In this document: positions 1-8,961 of the stretch, one piece after another
Layout: each line of letters begins with the position of its first letter
Numbering within the stretch: the stretch's first letter is position 1
From: FEN-299 sp963727765
GTDB lineage: Bacteria > Acidobacteriota > Vicinamibacteria > Vicinamibacterales > Fen-181
Reading direction: 5' to 3'
Length of the DNA: 64,000 nucleotides
NCBI GenBank assembly: GCA_963727765.1
Contig: CAVSGZ010000007.1
Coordinates: 434,001-498,000 of the forward strand
Position numbers and translations under genes: made by a program
Notes under the pieces: model-generated
Told to the model about the DNA's origin: nothing
Seen by the model: the letters and a program-made list of their open reading frames with translations, nothing else
Databases searched by the model: none

Positions 1-533
1 CTGAAGTCGGCCTGCTGCTGCACGACCTCGGCGCACCGCTCGAGGAAGGGGCGCATCGCGAGGCCGAGTACCTGGTCGAGCACGTCCGACGGGACGGGGA
101 GCGCCGGGGCGATCGTGGCGCGCACCTTTTCGGGGGCGGCGGTCGCCTCGAACCAGCGCACCACGATCGGGTCCAGGGTGTTCCCCTCGCGGGAGAGGTC
201 GAGCAGCGCCTGATGGTGCTCGGGCTCGAGCGCGCCGAAGCGCAGCAGGACGTCGGCTGTCTGGCGGAAGACGAGCCGGAGATCGGTCCAGTCGAGCGGG
301 ATGTCCTCGAAGCGCAGCAGCGGCTTGCCGGCGGCATGCTGCGCCTTCAGCCAGTCGGGCGTGAACTCGATCCACGGCGTCGGCACGCGCGCCTGGACCC
401 GGTGCTGGAGCTCGAGCAGGGCGATGTGGAGGTCCGCGGCCTCGGCGAGTTCAGGCTGCTGCAGTTTAAGGCGCTTGAGCTCGGTCAGCTCGCGCCGCTC
501 GGCGCGGGGCTGGCGGATCTTGACGTCAGGCAC
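1..533 (-). CDS. fdhE: FdhE-like formate dehydrogenase accessory protein (5' part, runs off the window)
   Basis: About 177 residues are visible, read from a GTG at 533 towards position 1 with no stop. The N-terminus is a charged helix (AERRELTELKRLK) and the last visible segment is a helix containing RPFLERCAEV. In FdhE proteins such a helix comes just before the paired CxxC zinc-ribbon motifs, which would lie outside the window. FdhE helps deliver sulfur-activated molybdopterin formate dehydrogenase and binds the enzyme in the cytoplasm. The GTG was chosen because a TACAAT hexamer (545-540) stands 6 nt before it, the layout of a leaderless message; a GTG at 593 is an in-frame alternative. 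The family call rests on resemblance of the N-terminal part only, so it is moderate. Confidence 0.5.
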   Translation of the reverse strand, partial: MPDVKIRQPRAERRELTELKRLKLQQPELAEAADLHIALLELQHRVQARVPTPWIEFTPDWLKAQHAAGKPLLRFEDIPLDWTDLRLVFRQTADVLLRFGALEPEHHQALLDLSREGNTLDPIVVRWFEATAAPEKVRATIAPALPVPSDVLDQVLGLAMRPFLERCAEVVQQQADF

Positions 534-539
534 GCGGGG

Positions 540-545
540 ATTGTA
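540..545 (-). promoter_or_regulatory. -10 element of the fdhE-like gene, leaderless layout
   Basis: TACAAT on the minus strand ends 6 nt before the GTG at 533, so the expected transcription start falls on the start codon itself. No Shine-Dalgarno sequence is present. No clear -35 box was seen. Confidence 0.4.
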
Positions 546-608
546 GCACTCACCGGCCGTCGGCCTTCGGCTTTCGGCTCCCGGCCGAGTCACGCGGATT
601 CCGCTGCC

Positions 609-2648
609 TCACGGCATCCCCAGGTGCTTGTTCCACCACGCCAGGTACCGGGTCAAGCGGTCGCGAACGTAACTCGGCATCGTGATGGCGTGGTGCTGAC
701 CGGGGTAGATGACGAGCTGAGTGTCGACGTTCATGCCCCGAAGCGCCTGATACATCTGCTCGACGCCGGCGATGGGGACGTTGAAATCGACCTGGCCGCA
801 CAGAAACAAGGTCGGCGTCCTGATCTGATCGGCATGGAAGAACGGGTACGATACCTTCAGCCACGCGGCCTCGTTCTTCCATGGCGGTCCCATCTCGTTG
901 TCATACTGCTCGATGTACTGATCGGTTCCGTACATCGTCAACTGGAGTGAACTGCTGGCGCCGCTGATGGCGGCCTTGAACCGGCTATCGCTGGCGATCG
1001 TGTAATTGGTGAGGATTCCCCCGTAGCTCCAGCCCCCAATTCCGAGCCGGTCGGGATCGGCGACGCCGCTCGCCACGGCGTAGTCCACGCCGGCGAGCAG
1101 ATCCATGACCTCCTTGTTGCCCCAGTCGCCGGCGATCGCCTTCTGATAGGCGGCGCCACGGCCCGCTCCGCCCCGGTAATTGACGGCGAGCACCACGTAA
1201 CCACTTGCGGCGAACAACTCCCGTTCGAAGCTGAAGCTGAAGGCATCCTGGCCGTTCGGCCCACCGTGGATCCACAGCAGCGTCGGATAACGTTTCCCAG
1301 CGACGAAGCCGGCCGGCTTGACCATCAGTCCACTGACCACCGTGCCGTCCTTCGATCGGCACGAGAATCCTTCGGTGGTTGCCAACTGCAGTTGGTCGAA
1401 CCACGAGTCGTTCTGGTGCGTGATCCGACGAAACGCGCCGTTGTCGAGCGCGTACACTTCGCCAATGTCCGTCGCCGTGCTCATGACCACTGCCAGCGAG
1501 CCATCGGCCTTCGGCGACATTTCTGACACCACGCGCGGCCCGCTCGTCAAGGGGGCCGCGGCGCCTGTGGCGGCTTCGATTCTGGCGACGTACGTGGTGC
1601 GGTCATCCTGGACGATGACTCGCAGCGACGCCCCGTCGGCCGACCAGAGAATTGGGCCTGAGACAGCGCGGTCGAGTGCGGCAGTCAACACTCTCGGCGT
1701 GCCGCCCGCGGCGGGGACCACGGCGAGTTTCTGCAAGCCATAGGCGGCAAACTTCGCCTCCTCGCCTTGGTAGTAGGCCAGCCACTTTCCGTCCGGACTC
1801 CAGGCGGGGCGCCCGTCGTCGCTCCCCGAGTAGGTCGTCAGCTGGCGGAGCGTGGCGCCGGCCACGGCGTCGATGACGTAGATGTTCGTGTCCTGGTTTC
1901 GATCAGGGTCCGGCGTGCGGTTGCTGACAAACGCGATCCTGGTGCCGTCCGGCGACCACGAGGGCGTCTCGTCGTCGAACGTGCCGCTGGTCAGCGTCAC
2001 GGCTTTCCCGGTCTCCATGTCCCACAGCGCCAGGTGGCTGTACAGCCGCGTCAGGTAGCCGCCGCCATCGGACTTGAAGTGGTAACGGTCGATCACGATC
2101 GGCGGGGTGGTCTTCCGGTTCCAGCCTTCCTCCATCTCCGGTTCTGAAGCCGGGTCGACGTCGTCGACCACGAGCACCAGGCGCTTACCGTCCGGCGACC
2201 ACTCGAAATCCGACACGCCGCCCTTGATATTGGTGAGGCGCTGCGCCTCGCCTCCGGCCCGGTCGAGGAGCCACACCTGCGGCCCGGTCCGCCGGGAAGC
2301 CTCGTCGCCGCGGGAGGTGAGAAACGCCAGATACCGGTTATCCGGGCTCCAGCGGGGCCGGCTCTCGCTACTGTCGGGCGTGGCTGTCAGGCGAACCTGC
2401 TGCGTGGCGTCCCAGCTCGCCATCCACAGGTCGGTGTCGCGTGAATCCCGCCCGGCGTCGATTGTGCTCACCGTGTAAGCAATCCACTTGCCGTCAGGCG
2501 ACACCTGCGGGTCGCCGACCGTCCGCACTCTCGCGAGGTCGTCCAGGGCGATGGCTCGTCTGGGAGCCTGGCCGGCGCTCGCTGGCGCGATGGCCAGGAG
2601 GACGAGTGCGGCTAGGGTCGGTACGATTGTGACCAGGGATCTCCACAT
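609..2648 (-). CDS. secreted S9-family (prolyl oligopeptidase / acylaminoacyl-type) serine peptidase
   Basis: 679 residues. An N-terminal signal peptide (about residues 1-25, ending ASAGQA) exports it to the periplasm. Residues ~30-420 form a beta-propeller with repeated SPDGKW/WSPDG blades, and ~430-679 are the alpha/beta-hydrolase domain. The nucleophile is Ser541 in GGWSYGG; the rest of the triad is probably Asp621 (GQVDFNVP) and His652/653 (GQHHAI). The family cleaves short peptides, often after proline or at acylated or dipeptidyl N-termini; the exact specificity cannot be read here. It is a single gene facing away from the receptor cassette starting at 2.8 kb. Length and domain order are normal for S9B/S9C enzymes. 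Confidence 0.9.
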   Translation of the reverse strand: MWRSLVTIVPTLAALVLLAIAPASAGQAPRRAIALDDLARVRTVGDPQVSPDGKWIAYTVSTIDAGRDSRDTDLWMASWDATQQVRLTATPDSSESRPRWSPDNRYLAFLTSRGDEASRRTGPQVWLLDRAGGEAQRLTNIKGGVSDFEWSPDGKRLVLVVDDVDPASEPEMEEGWNRKTTPPIVIDRYHFKSDGGGYLTRLYSHLALWDMETGKAVTLTSGTFDDETPSWSPDGTRIAFVSNRTPDPDRNQDTNIYVIDAVAGATLRQLTTYSGSDDGRPAWSPDGKWLAYYQGEEAKFAAYGLQKLAVVPAAGGTPRVLTAALDRAVSGPILWSADGASLRVIVQDDRTTYVARIEAATGAAAPLTSGPRVVSEMSPKADGSLAVVMSTATDIGEVYALDNGAFRRITHQNDSWFDQLQLATTEGFSCRSKDGTVVSGLMVKPAGFVAGKRYPTLLWIHGGPNGQDAFSFSFERELFAASGYVVLAVNYRGGAGRGAAYQKAIAGDWGNKEVMDLLAGVDYAVASGVADPDRLGIGGWSYGGILTNYTIASDSRFKAAISGASSSLQLTMYGTDQYIEQYDNEMGPPWKNEAAWLKVSYPFFHADQIRTPTLFLCGQVDFNVPIAGVEQMYQALRGMNVDTQLVIYPGQHHAITMPSYVRDRLTRYLAWWNKHLGMP

Positions 2649-2700
2649 TGTCGGACCTCGGAAGTGAGTTATGTGATGCGCTGTTGTCCCGTAAGGGTCG

Positions 2701-2740
2701 ACGTCAGAGAATCTTCAACGTCAGACAACGAAACGTCAGA
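2701..2740 (+). repeat. three direct repeats ACGTCAGA upstream of a promoter
   Basis: ACGTCAGA occurs at 2701-2708, 2718-2725 and 2733-2740, with spacings of 17 and 15 nt. The last copy ends 6 nt before the -35 box at 2747. This spacing and position fit an activator-binding array. The second receptor cassette lacks the repeats. Confidence 0.55.
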
Positions 2741-2746
2741 AAGTCA

Positions 2747-2774
2747 TTGCCAAGGATGAGTTTATGAGTATACT
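2747..2774 (+). promoter_or_regulatory. sigma-70-type promoter of receptor cassette 1
   Basis: TTGCCA (2747-2752), a 16-nt spacer and TATACT (2769-2774). The first gene of the cassette starts at 2831, giving a leader of about 50 nt with a GGAGGT ribosome-binding site. Confidence 0.6.
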
Positions 2775-2830
2775 CAGCCGGTCGGTCGTCCCCAACAGGC
2801 GTTTCCTCAATAATCTGGAGGTACTACAAC

Positions 2831-3175
2831 GTGAATCGCCATTTCTGCACGTGGCGGTGCGTCATCATCCTGCTGCTGGCCGCGTTGGTCGTCACGACGT
2901 TCCCTCTGCCGTGTTCGGCGGAGGGCGCAAGTCAACCGACGGCCGTCCCAGGACTGAGAGCCTCAATCGACACGGCCGCGTCGACCGTGGCCTCCGCAAA
3001 GCCGATGCCGAGTGGCGTCGTCGCTCGGCAGGCCAGCGGAGAAGCCAAGCCGCCGGCTTCGAAGGCGTTCTTCAAGAAACCCGTTGGTATAGCCGTTCTC
3101 GCCATCGTGGCGGCGGGCGTGGGTTACGCCATCTACTCGGCCAAGCATGACCGCATTCCGCCGAACGGACGATAG
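2831..3175 (+). CDS. small signal-peptide/membrane protein preceding an Oar-like receptor (paralogue 1)
   Basis: 114 residues from a GTG with GGAGGT 8 nt upstream. The protein has an N-terminal signal peptide (hydrophobic ~10-27, ending PCSAEG), a short low-complexity linker containing VPGLRASI, and a C-terminal hydrophobic segment flanked by KAFFKKPVGIA and GYAIYSAKHDRI. A paralogue of nearly equal length lies at 8611-8949 and keeps the VPGL(R/Q)ASI, FFK.P.GIA and GYA(V/I)YSA(K/R)HDRI blocks. Both stand directly before an Oar-like receptor (12 nt here), so a shared role with the receptor in the envelope is likely. I do not recognise the family; no catalytic motif is visible. A longer reading from 2764 in another frame was discarded. 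Confidence 0.7.
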   Translation: MNRHFCTWRCVIILLLAALVVTTFPLPCSAEGASQPTAVPGLRASIDTAASTVASAKPMPSGVVARQASGEAKPPASKAFFKKPVGIAVLAIVAAGVGYAIYSAKHDRIPPNGR

Positions 3176-3187
3176 GAAGGAGGAATT

Positions 3188-5891
3188 GTGAAGAGAGCGA
3201 TTATTCTGGCCCTCCTTGCCGTCGTCCTCACGTGGACGGGCACGGCGGGCGCACAGACGCTGACCGGAACGGTCGCGGGCAAGGTCACCGACGAGCAGGG
3301 CGGCGTGCTGCCCGGCGTAACGGTGACTCTTACGGGCAAGACGGGCGCCAAGACGATGGTGACCGACGCCAAGGGCGAGTTCCGCTTCGTGGCGCTCGAC
3401 CCGGGCGTCTATTCGGTGAAGGCTGAACTGCAGGGCTTCCGCCCCAAGGCCATCGAAGAGGTCAGTGTGGCGACTGGCAAGACGGCGGACGTGGGCTTCG
3501 CGCTGGCTGTCGGCGGAGTGACGGAAACCGTGGATGTCAGCGCGAAGGCCGTGCTCATCGACACGACGACCACGGCGTCGGACCGCAACCTGTCGCCCGA
3601 CCTGCTGACGTCCATACCGATGAGCCACACCGAGGCGCACGAACTGCTCAACTACACGCCTGGCATCAACGACGGTTCCGCTTTCGGCGGCGCGTCGGAC
3701 TCCGCGAACTCGCTGATGCTCGACGGCGTCGACACCCGCGACCCCTCGGGTGGCACGCCGTGGATGTTCTTCAACTACAACCTGGTCGAGGAAGTCCAGG
3801 TCGGCGGCATCGGGCAGCCGGCCGAATACGGCGGGTTCAGCGGCGCGGTCGTCAACACGATCACCAAGTCGGGCGGCAATCGCGTCTCGTTCATGTCTGA
3901 GATGCGCTACACCGGAAGCAGCCTGAGCGGCGACAACACGAGCGCCGATCTCAAGGCGATCAACCCGGGGCTGGCGGACCCCGGCGTCATCAAGCGCATG
4001 ACGGATTACACGGTCCAGCTGGGCGGGCCGATCGTGAAGAACAGGCTCTTCTTCTTCATCAATGTCGAGCGCTATTCACTGAGCGAAGACCCGACTGGGC
4101 CGCGCAAGAACTACACCGAGATTAGCCCCCGGTTCAACTTCAAGCTGACCGGGCAGATCACCCCCAAGGACATGGTGAGCTTCTCGGGCCAGTACGACCA
4201 GTACAACATCAAGGGTCGCACGGGAGCAATCCCCGCGTCGGTCGCCACCGACAGCCAGACTCGCACCGAGGACGCCCCGGACTTCATGTGGAACGTTCAG
4301 TATCGCAAGGTGTTCGGTTCGACCGCCTTCCTCGAGGCGAAGTTCCTCGGGTACAGTGGATACTACGACCTGACGCCGCTCGACATGACGCCGTTCCACT
4401 ACGACGGCGAGACTGGAGCCTATTCCGGCGGCGCGGGCTGGATCAGCAAGCACGACCGCGGCCGGAATCAGCTCAATGTCTCGGTCTCGAAGTACGCGCA
4501 GGCGGCGGGGACGCACAACTTCAAGTTCGGGGTGGAGATCGAGCGTAGCACGGTGCGCGATCGGTTCCAGTACGCCGGCGGCCTGTACTTCTACGACTAT
4601 GGTGGTGCTCCATACTACGCGTATGGGTATTCCTACGACCTCAAGAGCAGGAACCTGCGCGAGTCCTTCTACGCCCAGGATCAGTGGAGACTCGGACGGG
4701 CATCGCTGAATGTGGGCGTGCGCGCCGACCACATCACGGGCGAGGACGCGACGAACGGGAAGCAGCAGGTACTCGACCTTCTCGGTCGCGCCGCGCCTGG
4801 GCCTGGTCTACGATCTTTCGGGCAACGGAACGTCGGTCGTCCGCGGGTTCTACGGCCAGCTGTACGACGGCGCGGTGAGTGACACCTACTCCAGGGTCCT
4901 CACGGGATTGACGGACACGACCGCCTGGGCCGTATCGAACAACTGGCAGACGCTGACGTACGCCTACACCATTCCGGCGGTCAACAAGTACACGATGGGG
5001 ACCAACCTGCAGCAGCCGCGGACCGACGAGTTCAGCGTGGCGTGGGAGCAGCAGATTGGCAAGACCATGAAGTTCTCGGCGACGGGGATCTATCGAACAG
5101 CAAAGAACTTCCTCAACTCTCAGTTGATAGGCGGGGCCTGGTCGAGCTTCTCCTACACCCCGTCCGGCTGGACTACGCCGATCACTCTCTACAAGTTGCC
5201 GTCCAGACCCAGCAATCCGCAGTACATCATCCAGAACGTGGACAGCGTGAGCTACTCGATCGATGGGGGGACCGTCACCGTCGACCAGTCCCGGAAGTAC
5301 AGAGGGCTGATGCTGGTCCTGACGCGCAATATGAAGGACCGCTGGATGGGGCAGATTTCCTACGTTCTCTCCAAGACGGACGGGGACATCAGCAACGGCA
5401 GCGAATCGGGCATTTACAGCAGCCAGTTCAGCACGCCCAACGGGGCGCTGATCAACACGTTCGGGCCGGCGGGCAACGACCGACGCCACGAGATCAAGAT
5501 CATGGGGAGTTACATGCTCCCGAAGGTCGATGTGCAGGTGTCGGGGTACTGCTCGGGGATCAGCGGCTACAATTGGACACCCTACGCGAGCATCAGCAAG
5601 AGCCGGACGAACTACACGGGGAGCTTGAGTGTGAACCTCGAGCCTCGAGGCGACCGTCTCTTGCCCTTCCAGAACCTGTTGACGCTGCGAGCGGAGAAGG
5701 TGTTCAAGGTCGGGGCGAACCGGCTGGGCCTCTACGTCGACGTCGACAACGTGTTCAACTCGGGGACGGTGACGGGCGTGGTGACCAACGTGGTCGGGAC
5801 ATCGATCCTCGATACGACGGTCCCGTTTGGAACGCCGACCGCGCTGCTTCCGGCGCGCCAGGCGACGCTCGGGGTGCGCTGGTCGTTCTAG
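3188..5891 (+). CDS. Oar-like TonB-dependent receptor with carboxypeptidase-regulatory N-terminal domain (one frameshift)
   Basis: Starts at GTG 3188, 5 nt after an AAGGAGG site. Signal peptide ~1-23 (ending TAGAQT), then a CarboxypepD_reg-like beta-sandwich (~25-105: VTDEQGGVLPGVTVTL and ELQGFRP), a plug (~110-230, with GGNR after NTITKSG) and an outer-membrane beta-barrel that ends in the terminal-Phe signal GVRWSF. The reading frame changes at about 4769: QQ is followed by YSTFSVAPRLG only if one G is removed (CAGGTAC for CAGTAC). With that correction the product is 900 residues. The family transports large substrates or anchors surface structures; the substrate is unknown. It forms an operon with the small gene before it and ends at a strong terminator. 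Its paralogue is at 8962. Confidence 0.85.
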
Positions 5892-5932
5892 ATCAGTTCG
5901 GTCGTTCTCGGCGCGCGCGCCGACTGCTTCAA

Positions 5933-5968
5933 GCCCCGGGGATAGTTCTTGTCCCCGGGGCGTCTTTT
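5933..5968 (+). terminator. rho-independent terminator of receptor cassette 1
   Basis: Perfect 10-bp stem GCCCCGGGGA (5933-5942) / TCCCCGGGGC (5952-5961) with a 9-nt loop, followed by a T-rich tract at 5963-5968. The second cassette ends with a very similar stem. Confidence 0.9.
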
Positions 5969-5992
5969 TGTACGGCGGGCGAGACGCGGAGG

Positions 5993-6050
5993 GCGCAGGG
6001 CTGACGCCCTGCGCTATCTGGTGCTACTGGGCAGGGCTGTCGCCCGCGCT
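5993..6050. repeat. dispersed REP-like hairpin repeat
   Basis: GCGCAGGGC (5993-6001) and GCCCTGCGC (6006-6014) form a hairpin, followed by TATCTG and a degenerate second inverted copy up to about 6050. The same core with the same TATCTG flank occurs on the other strand inside the uracil-DNA glycosylase gene at 35,531-35,580. Confidence 0.7.
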
Positions 6051-8432
6051 ATCGGGCTCGCCTCCCGAGCGCGACTTCGCGAGCGGCGTCGTCCGGCCGG
6101 CCGACGCGGTTGTACAGGTCGGCGAGGACGAAGTGCGCGAGCGAGGTCAGCTCCGGCCGGAGGTTGAGCGACAGGCTCTCGCGCGCCAGGCCGATCGCTT
6201 CGGGGAAATTGATCCCGGCATCGAGGTAGGCCTTGGCGAGGAAGAGCTTGCCCTCGGGGAACTTCGGACTCTGCTCGACGGCCTGCTTGAGGGTGGCGAT
6301 TCTGTGACGAGCGGTCGCCCCGTTTCTCGTACAGCTGCGCCAGGTTGAACGACGCCTTGGACGAGTTCGGAAACAGCTCCAGCTCCTGCTTGTACTCGGC
6401 CTCGGCCGCCTGCAGGTCGTTGCGCTCCTCGGCGAAGAGCGCGAGGTTGTAGTGCGCGAGGCGGACGTTCTTCTTGATGGCCAGCGCCGCACGCACCTCG
6501 CGCTCGGCGGTGGCCGGGTCCCCGTGCTGGAAGGCCAGGACGCCGACCGCGTTGTGCGCCGCGGCCTCGCGGGGGTTGATCTCGAGGGCCTTACGGAAGC
6601 TCTGTTCCGCGCGTGCCTGGTCGTTGCGATCGAGGTAGATTTCGCCAATCTGGTAGTAGACATGGGCGTTGGTCGGGTCGATCGTCAGGTAGTGCTCGTA
6701 CCCGGCGAGCGCCGCATCGTCGTTGCCCATGTGGCGATACGCGTTCGCCATGTTGATGACCGGGAGGTCGTAGTCGGGTTTCAAGGCCAGAGCACGTTTG
6801 AAGTAATCGATGGCCTCCGGGTAGCGGCCGAGCCTCGCGTTGAGATTCCCGAGGTTGAACCAGGCGTCGATCACCTCCGGGTCGGTCGCGACGACGCGCC
6901 GGTACAGGCCGATGGCCTTCTCGACTGCCGCGTCGTTCTTGTCGTCGTGTGTCATCTCGCGCGCGTCGCTCATGAGGTTGAAGAGGTCGATCTTGTCCTT
7001 CGGGTCGGCGCGCTCGCTCTTGGGGCTCGAGGCCGTGGCCACGAACGACCCGACGTAGCCGAGCGCTGCCAGACGGGCGCGTGTCTCGGTGTCCACCTCG
7101 GGCGCAGGCGTCGAGACGGAGTCGTCGCGCGGGGCATCCGCTTCGATCTCTCGCATCCGGGCGATCATCCCATCGGCCACCGTGCGCCGCTCCGCGTACA
7201 GGTTCGTCGTCTCGTGCGGGTCGCGCGCCAGGTCGTAGAACTCCGGCCGGGGAGCGTCGATCGCCTTGTAGCGCCCGACGCGCCACGCGCGGAGTTCGCT
7301 CCAGCCGAAGTGATGCAGCGCGTAGAGCGCCTCGGCATAGGCCTCGAGGTCCATCGTCGTGCGTGCGCCTGTCATCAGCGGCACGAGACTTACACCGCGG
7401 ATCCCCCTGGGCGCTGGGATCCCCATCAGATCGAGGACCGTCGGCATCAGGTCCACCGACCGGACCGGGTCGGCCACGCGGCGACCCCGCACCCGCTCGA
7501 ACGGCGCACGGATGAGGAACGGGACCCGCTGCGTGCCCTGATAGACGAAGAAACTGTGCGTGCCCTCGCCGTGCTGGCCGAGGCTCTCGCCGTGGTCGCC
7601 GATGACGGCGATCACGGTCTTCTCCATGAGGCCGTTGCGCTCGAGGAAGTCGATCACCCGCGCGATCTGCGAGTCCATGAACGCGATCTCGCCGAGGTAG
7701 GGGTGCTCGGCGTAACGGGTCTTGAAGGGCTCCGGCGGCGAGTAGGGCGAATGGGGATCGTAGAAGTGCAGCCAGGCGAAGAAGCGCTTGTCCTTCACCT
7801 TCTCGAGCCAGGGGAGCGCCCGGTCCACCACCTCGTTGCCGGGTCGTTGGATCTCGCCCATGCTGAAGCCGCGCGTCTCGGGCAGCTCGAACTGGTCCAC
7901 GTAGGTGTCGAAGCCCTGGTTGAGGCCCCACTTGCCGTCCAGGACGAATGCGGCCACCACGGCACCTGTCTGGAAACCGCGGCGTTTAAGGTAGGTGGCG
8001 AGCGTGAGTTGCTTCGGGGACAGGAAGAAGCCGCCGTTGTCCCGAACGCCATGGTCCGGCGGGAACTTCGACGTGAAGATGCTGCAGTGGGCTGGGAGCG
8101 TCAGCGGCGCCACCGACATCGTCTGCTCGAAAAGGACCCCCTCGCGGGCGAGCCGGTCGAATCGTCGGCGTTTCCACCCCTTCGTAACCGTAAGCGCCAA
8201 TCCGGTCCGCCCGCGTCGTGTCGAGTGTGATGACGAGGAGGTTCATCCCATCCGGGCCGACGCCGCCGACAGGGCGCCCGAGGTCCAGGCGAGTGGCGCT
8301 CACGGCGTCGCGGTGCGAAAGGAACCACCAGCCGCCGGCAGCCAGCAGAGCGACGCCTGCAAAACCTATGGCGACCAACAGGATGCGGCGACGGCCGGCC
8401 GCCGGGTGGCTTGCCTTCTTCTGACGAACCAT
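6049..8432 (-). CDS. membrane-anchored sulfatase-like hydrolase with C-terminal TPR repeats (two frameshifts)
   Basis: Starts at ATG 8432 (MVRQKKAS) with an N-terminal transmembrane anchor (~17-38). NLLVITLDTTRADR opens an alkaline-phosphatase/sulfatase fold, continued by TLPAHCSIFTS, DPHSPYSPPEP and GDHGESLGQHGE (metal and substrate ligands). Residues ~450-790 hold tetratricopeptide repeats. Two +1 frameshifts interrupt it: near 8159 (PTI to DRLAREG) and near 6313 (EKRGD to RHRIATLKQA). Corrected length is 793. The usual formylglycine motif CxPSR is replaced by TLPAH, so threonine would be the nucleophile and no sulfatase activation is expected. It could be a phosphodiesterase or phosphotransferase rather than a sulfatase. 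It is transcribed divergently from the second receptor cassette. Confidence 0.8.
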
Positions 8433-8535
8433 GGTTGTAGACGTCTCCCGTGCCTGCCCGCCATGCTCTCGCATCGCGCCAAACGGCGTCAACTCGATCT
8501 TGTCATAAATCGTCCACCCGATTCAGCACCTGAGG

Positions 8536-8541
8536 TATACT
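8536..8541 (+). promoter_or_regulatory. -10 element of receptor cassette 2
   Basis: TATACT in the context GTATACTC, the same as in cassette 1. No matching -35 at 16-18 nt was found, and the repeats seen before cassette 1 are absent. The first gene follows at 8611. Confidence 0.4.
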
Positions 8542-8610
8542 CCGGCAGAATTGTGGGCTCGGACGACGACTTCGCACGGCTGGTTACCCTTTGAAGAGGA
8601 GGTGCGAGTG

Positions 8611-8949
8611 GTGAAACGTCTATCCAGACAGTGGCGTCCTCTGGGACGAGTGGTGGCGCTCACGCTCATTCTGACCGCCGTCCCCCTGCCGGCTCTGGCA
8701 GGGGATTCCGCCAAGGCGGTGCCGGTGCCGGGTCTCCAGGCGTCGATCGCCAAGGCGGCGGCATCTGGCAGCGCCGTGCTGGAGCAGTCCAAGCCGGCAG
8801 CGCCTGACCGGGCCAAACTGGCATCGAGGTCGTTCTTCAAGACCCCGGCCGGCATCGCCACGATCATCGTGGTCGCCCTGGGCACCGGCTACGCCGTGTA
8901 CTCGGCCAGGCACGACCGGATTCACTCCGTGGTTCGTTCGACCCAGTAG
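8611..8949 (+). CDS. small signal-peptide/membrane protein preceding an Oar-like receptor (paralogue 2)
   Basis: 112 residues from GTG 8611, placed 7 nt after GAGGAGGT; an upstream extension to 8551 would precede the ribosome-binding site and is rejected. Signal peptide ~1-30 (ending LPALAGDS), linker with VPGLQASI, then SFFKTPAGIA, a hydrophobic segment and GYAVYSARHDRI. This repeats the plan of the protein at 2831-3175, including the basic tail after the C-terminal membrane segment. It lies 12 nt before the second receptor. Function unknown; the conserved pairing suggests a receptor partner or assembly factor. Confidence 0.7.
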   Translation: MKRLSRQWRPLGRVVALTLILTAVPLPALAGDSAKAVPVPGLQASIAKAAASGSAVLEQSKPAAPDRAKLASRSFFKTPAGIATIIVVALGTGYAVYSARHDRIHSVVRSTQ

Positions 8950-8961
8950 ACAAGGAGGCCC

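Noticed and set aside
6452..8230. 592-codon open frame on the plus strand
   Set aside because: Antisense to the sulfatase-TPR gene.
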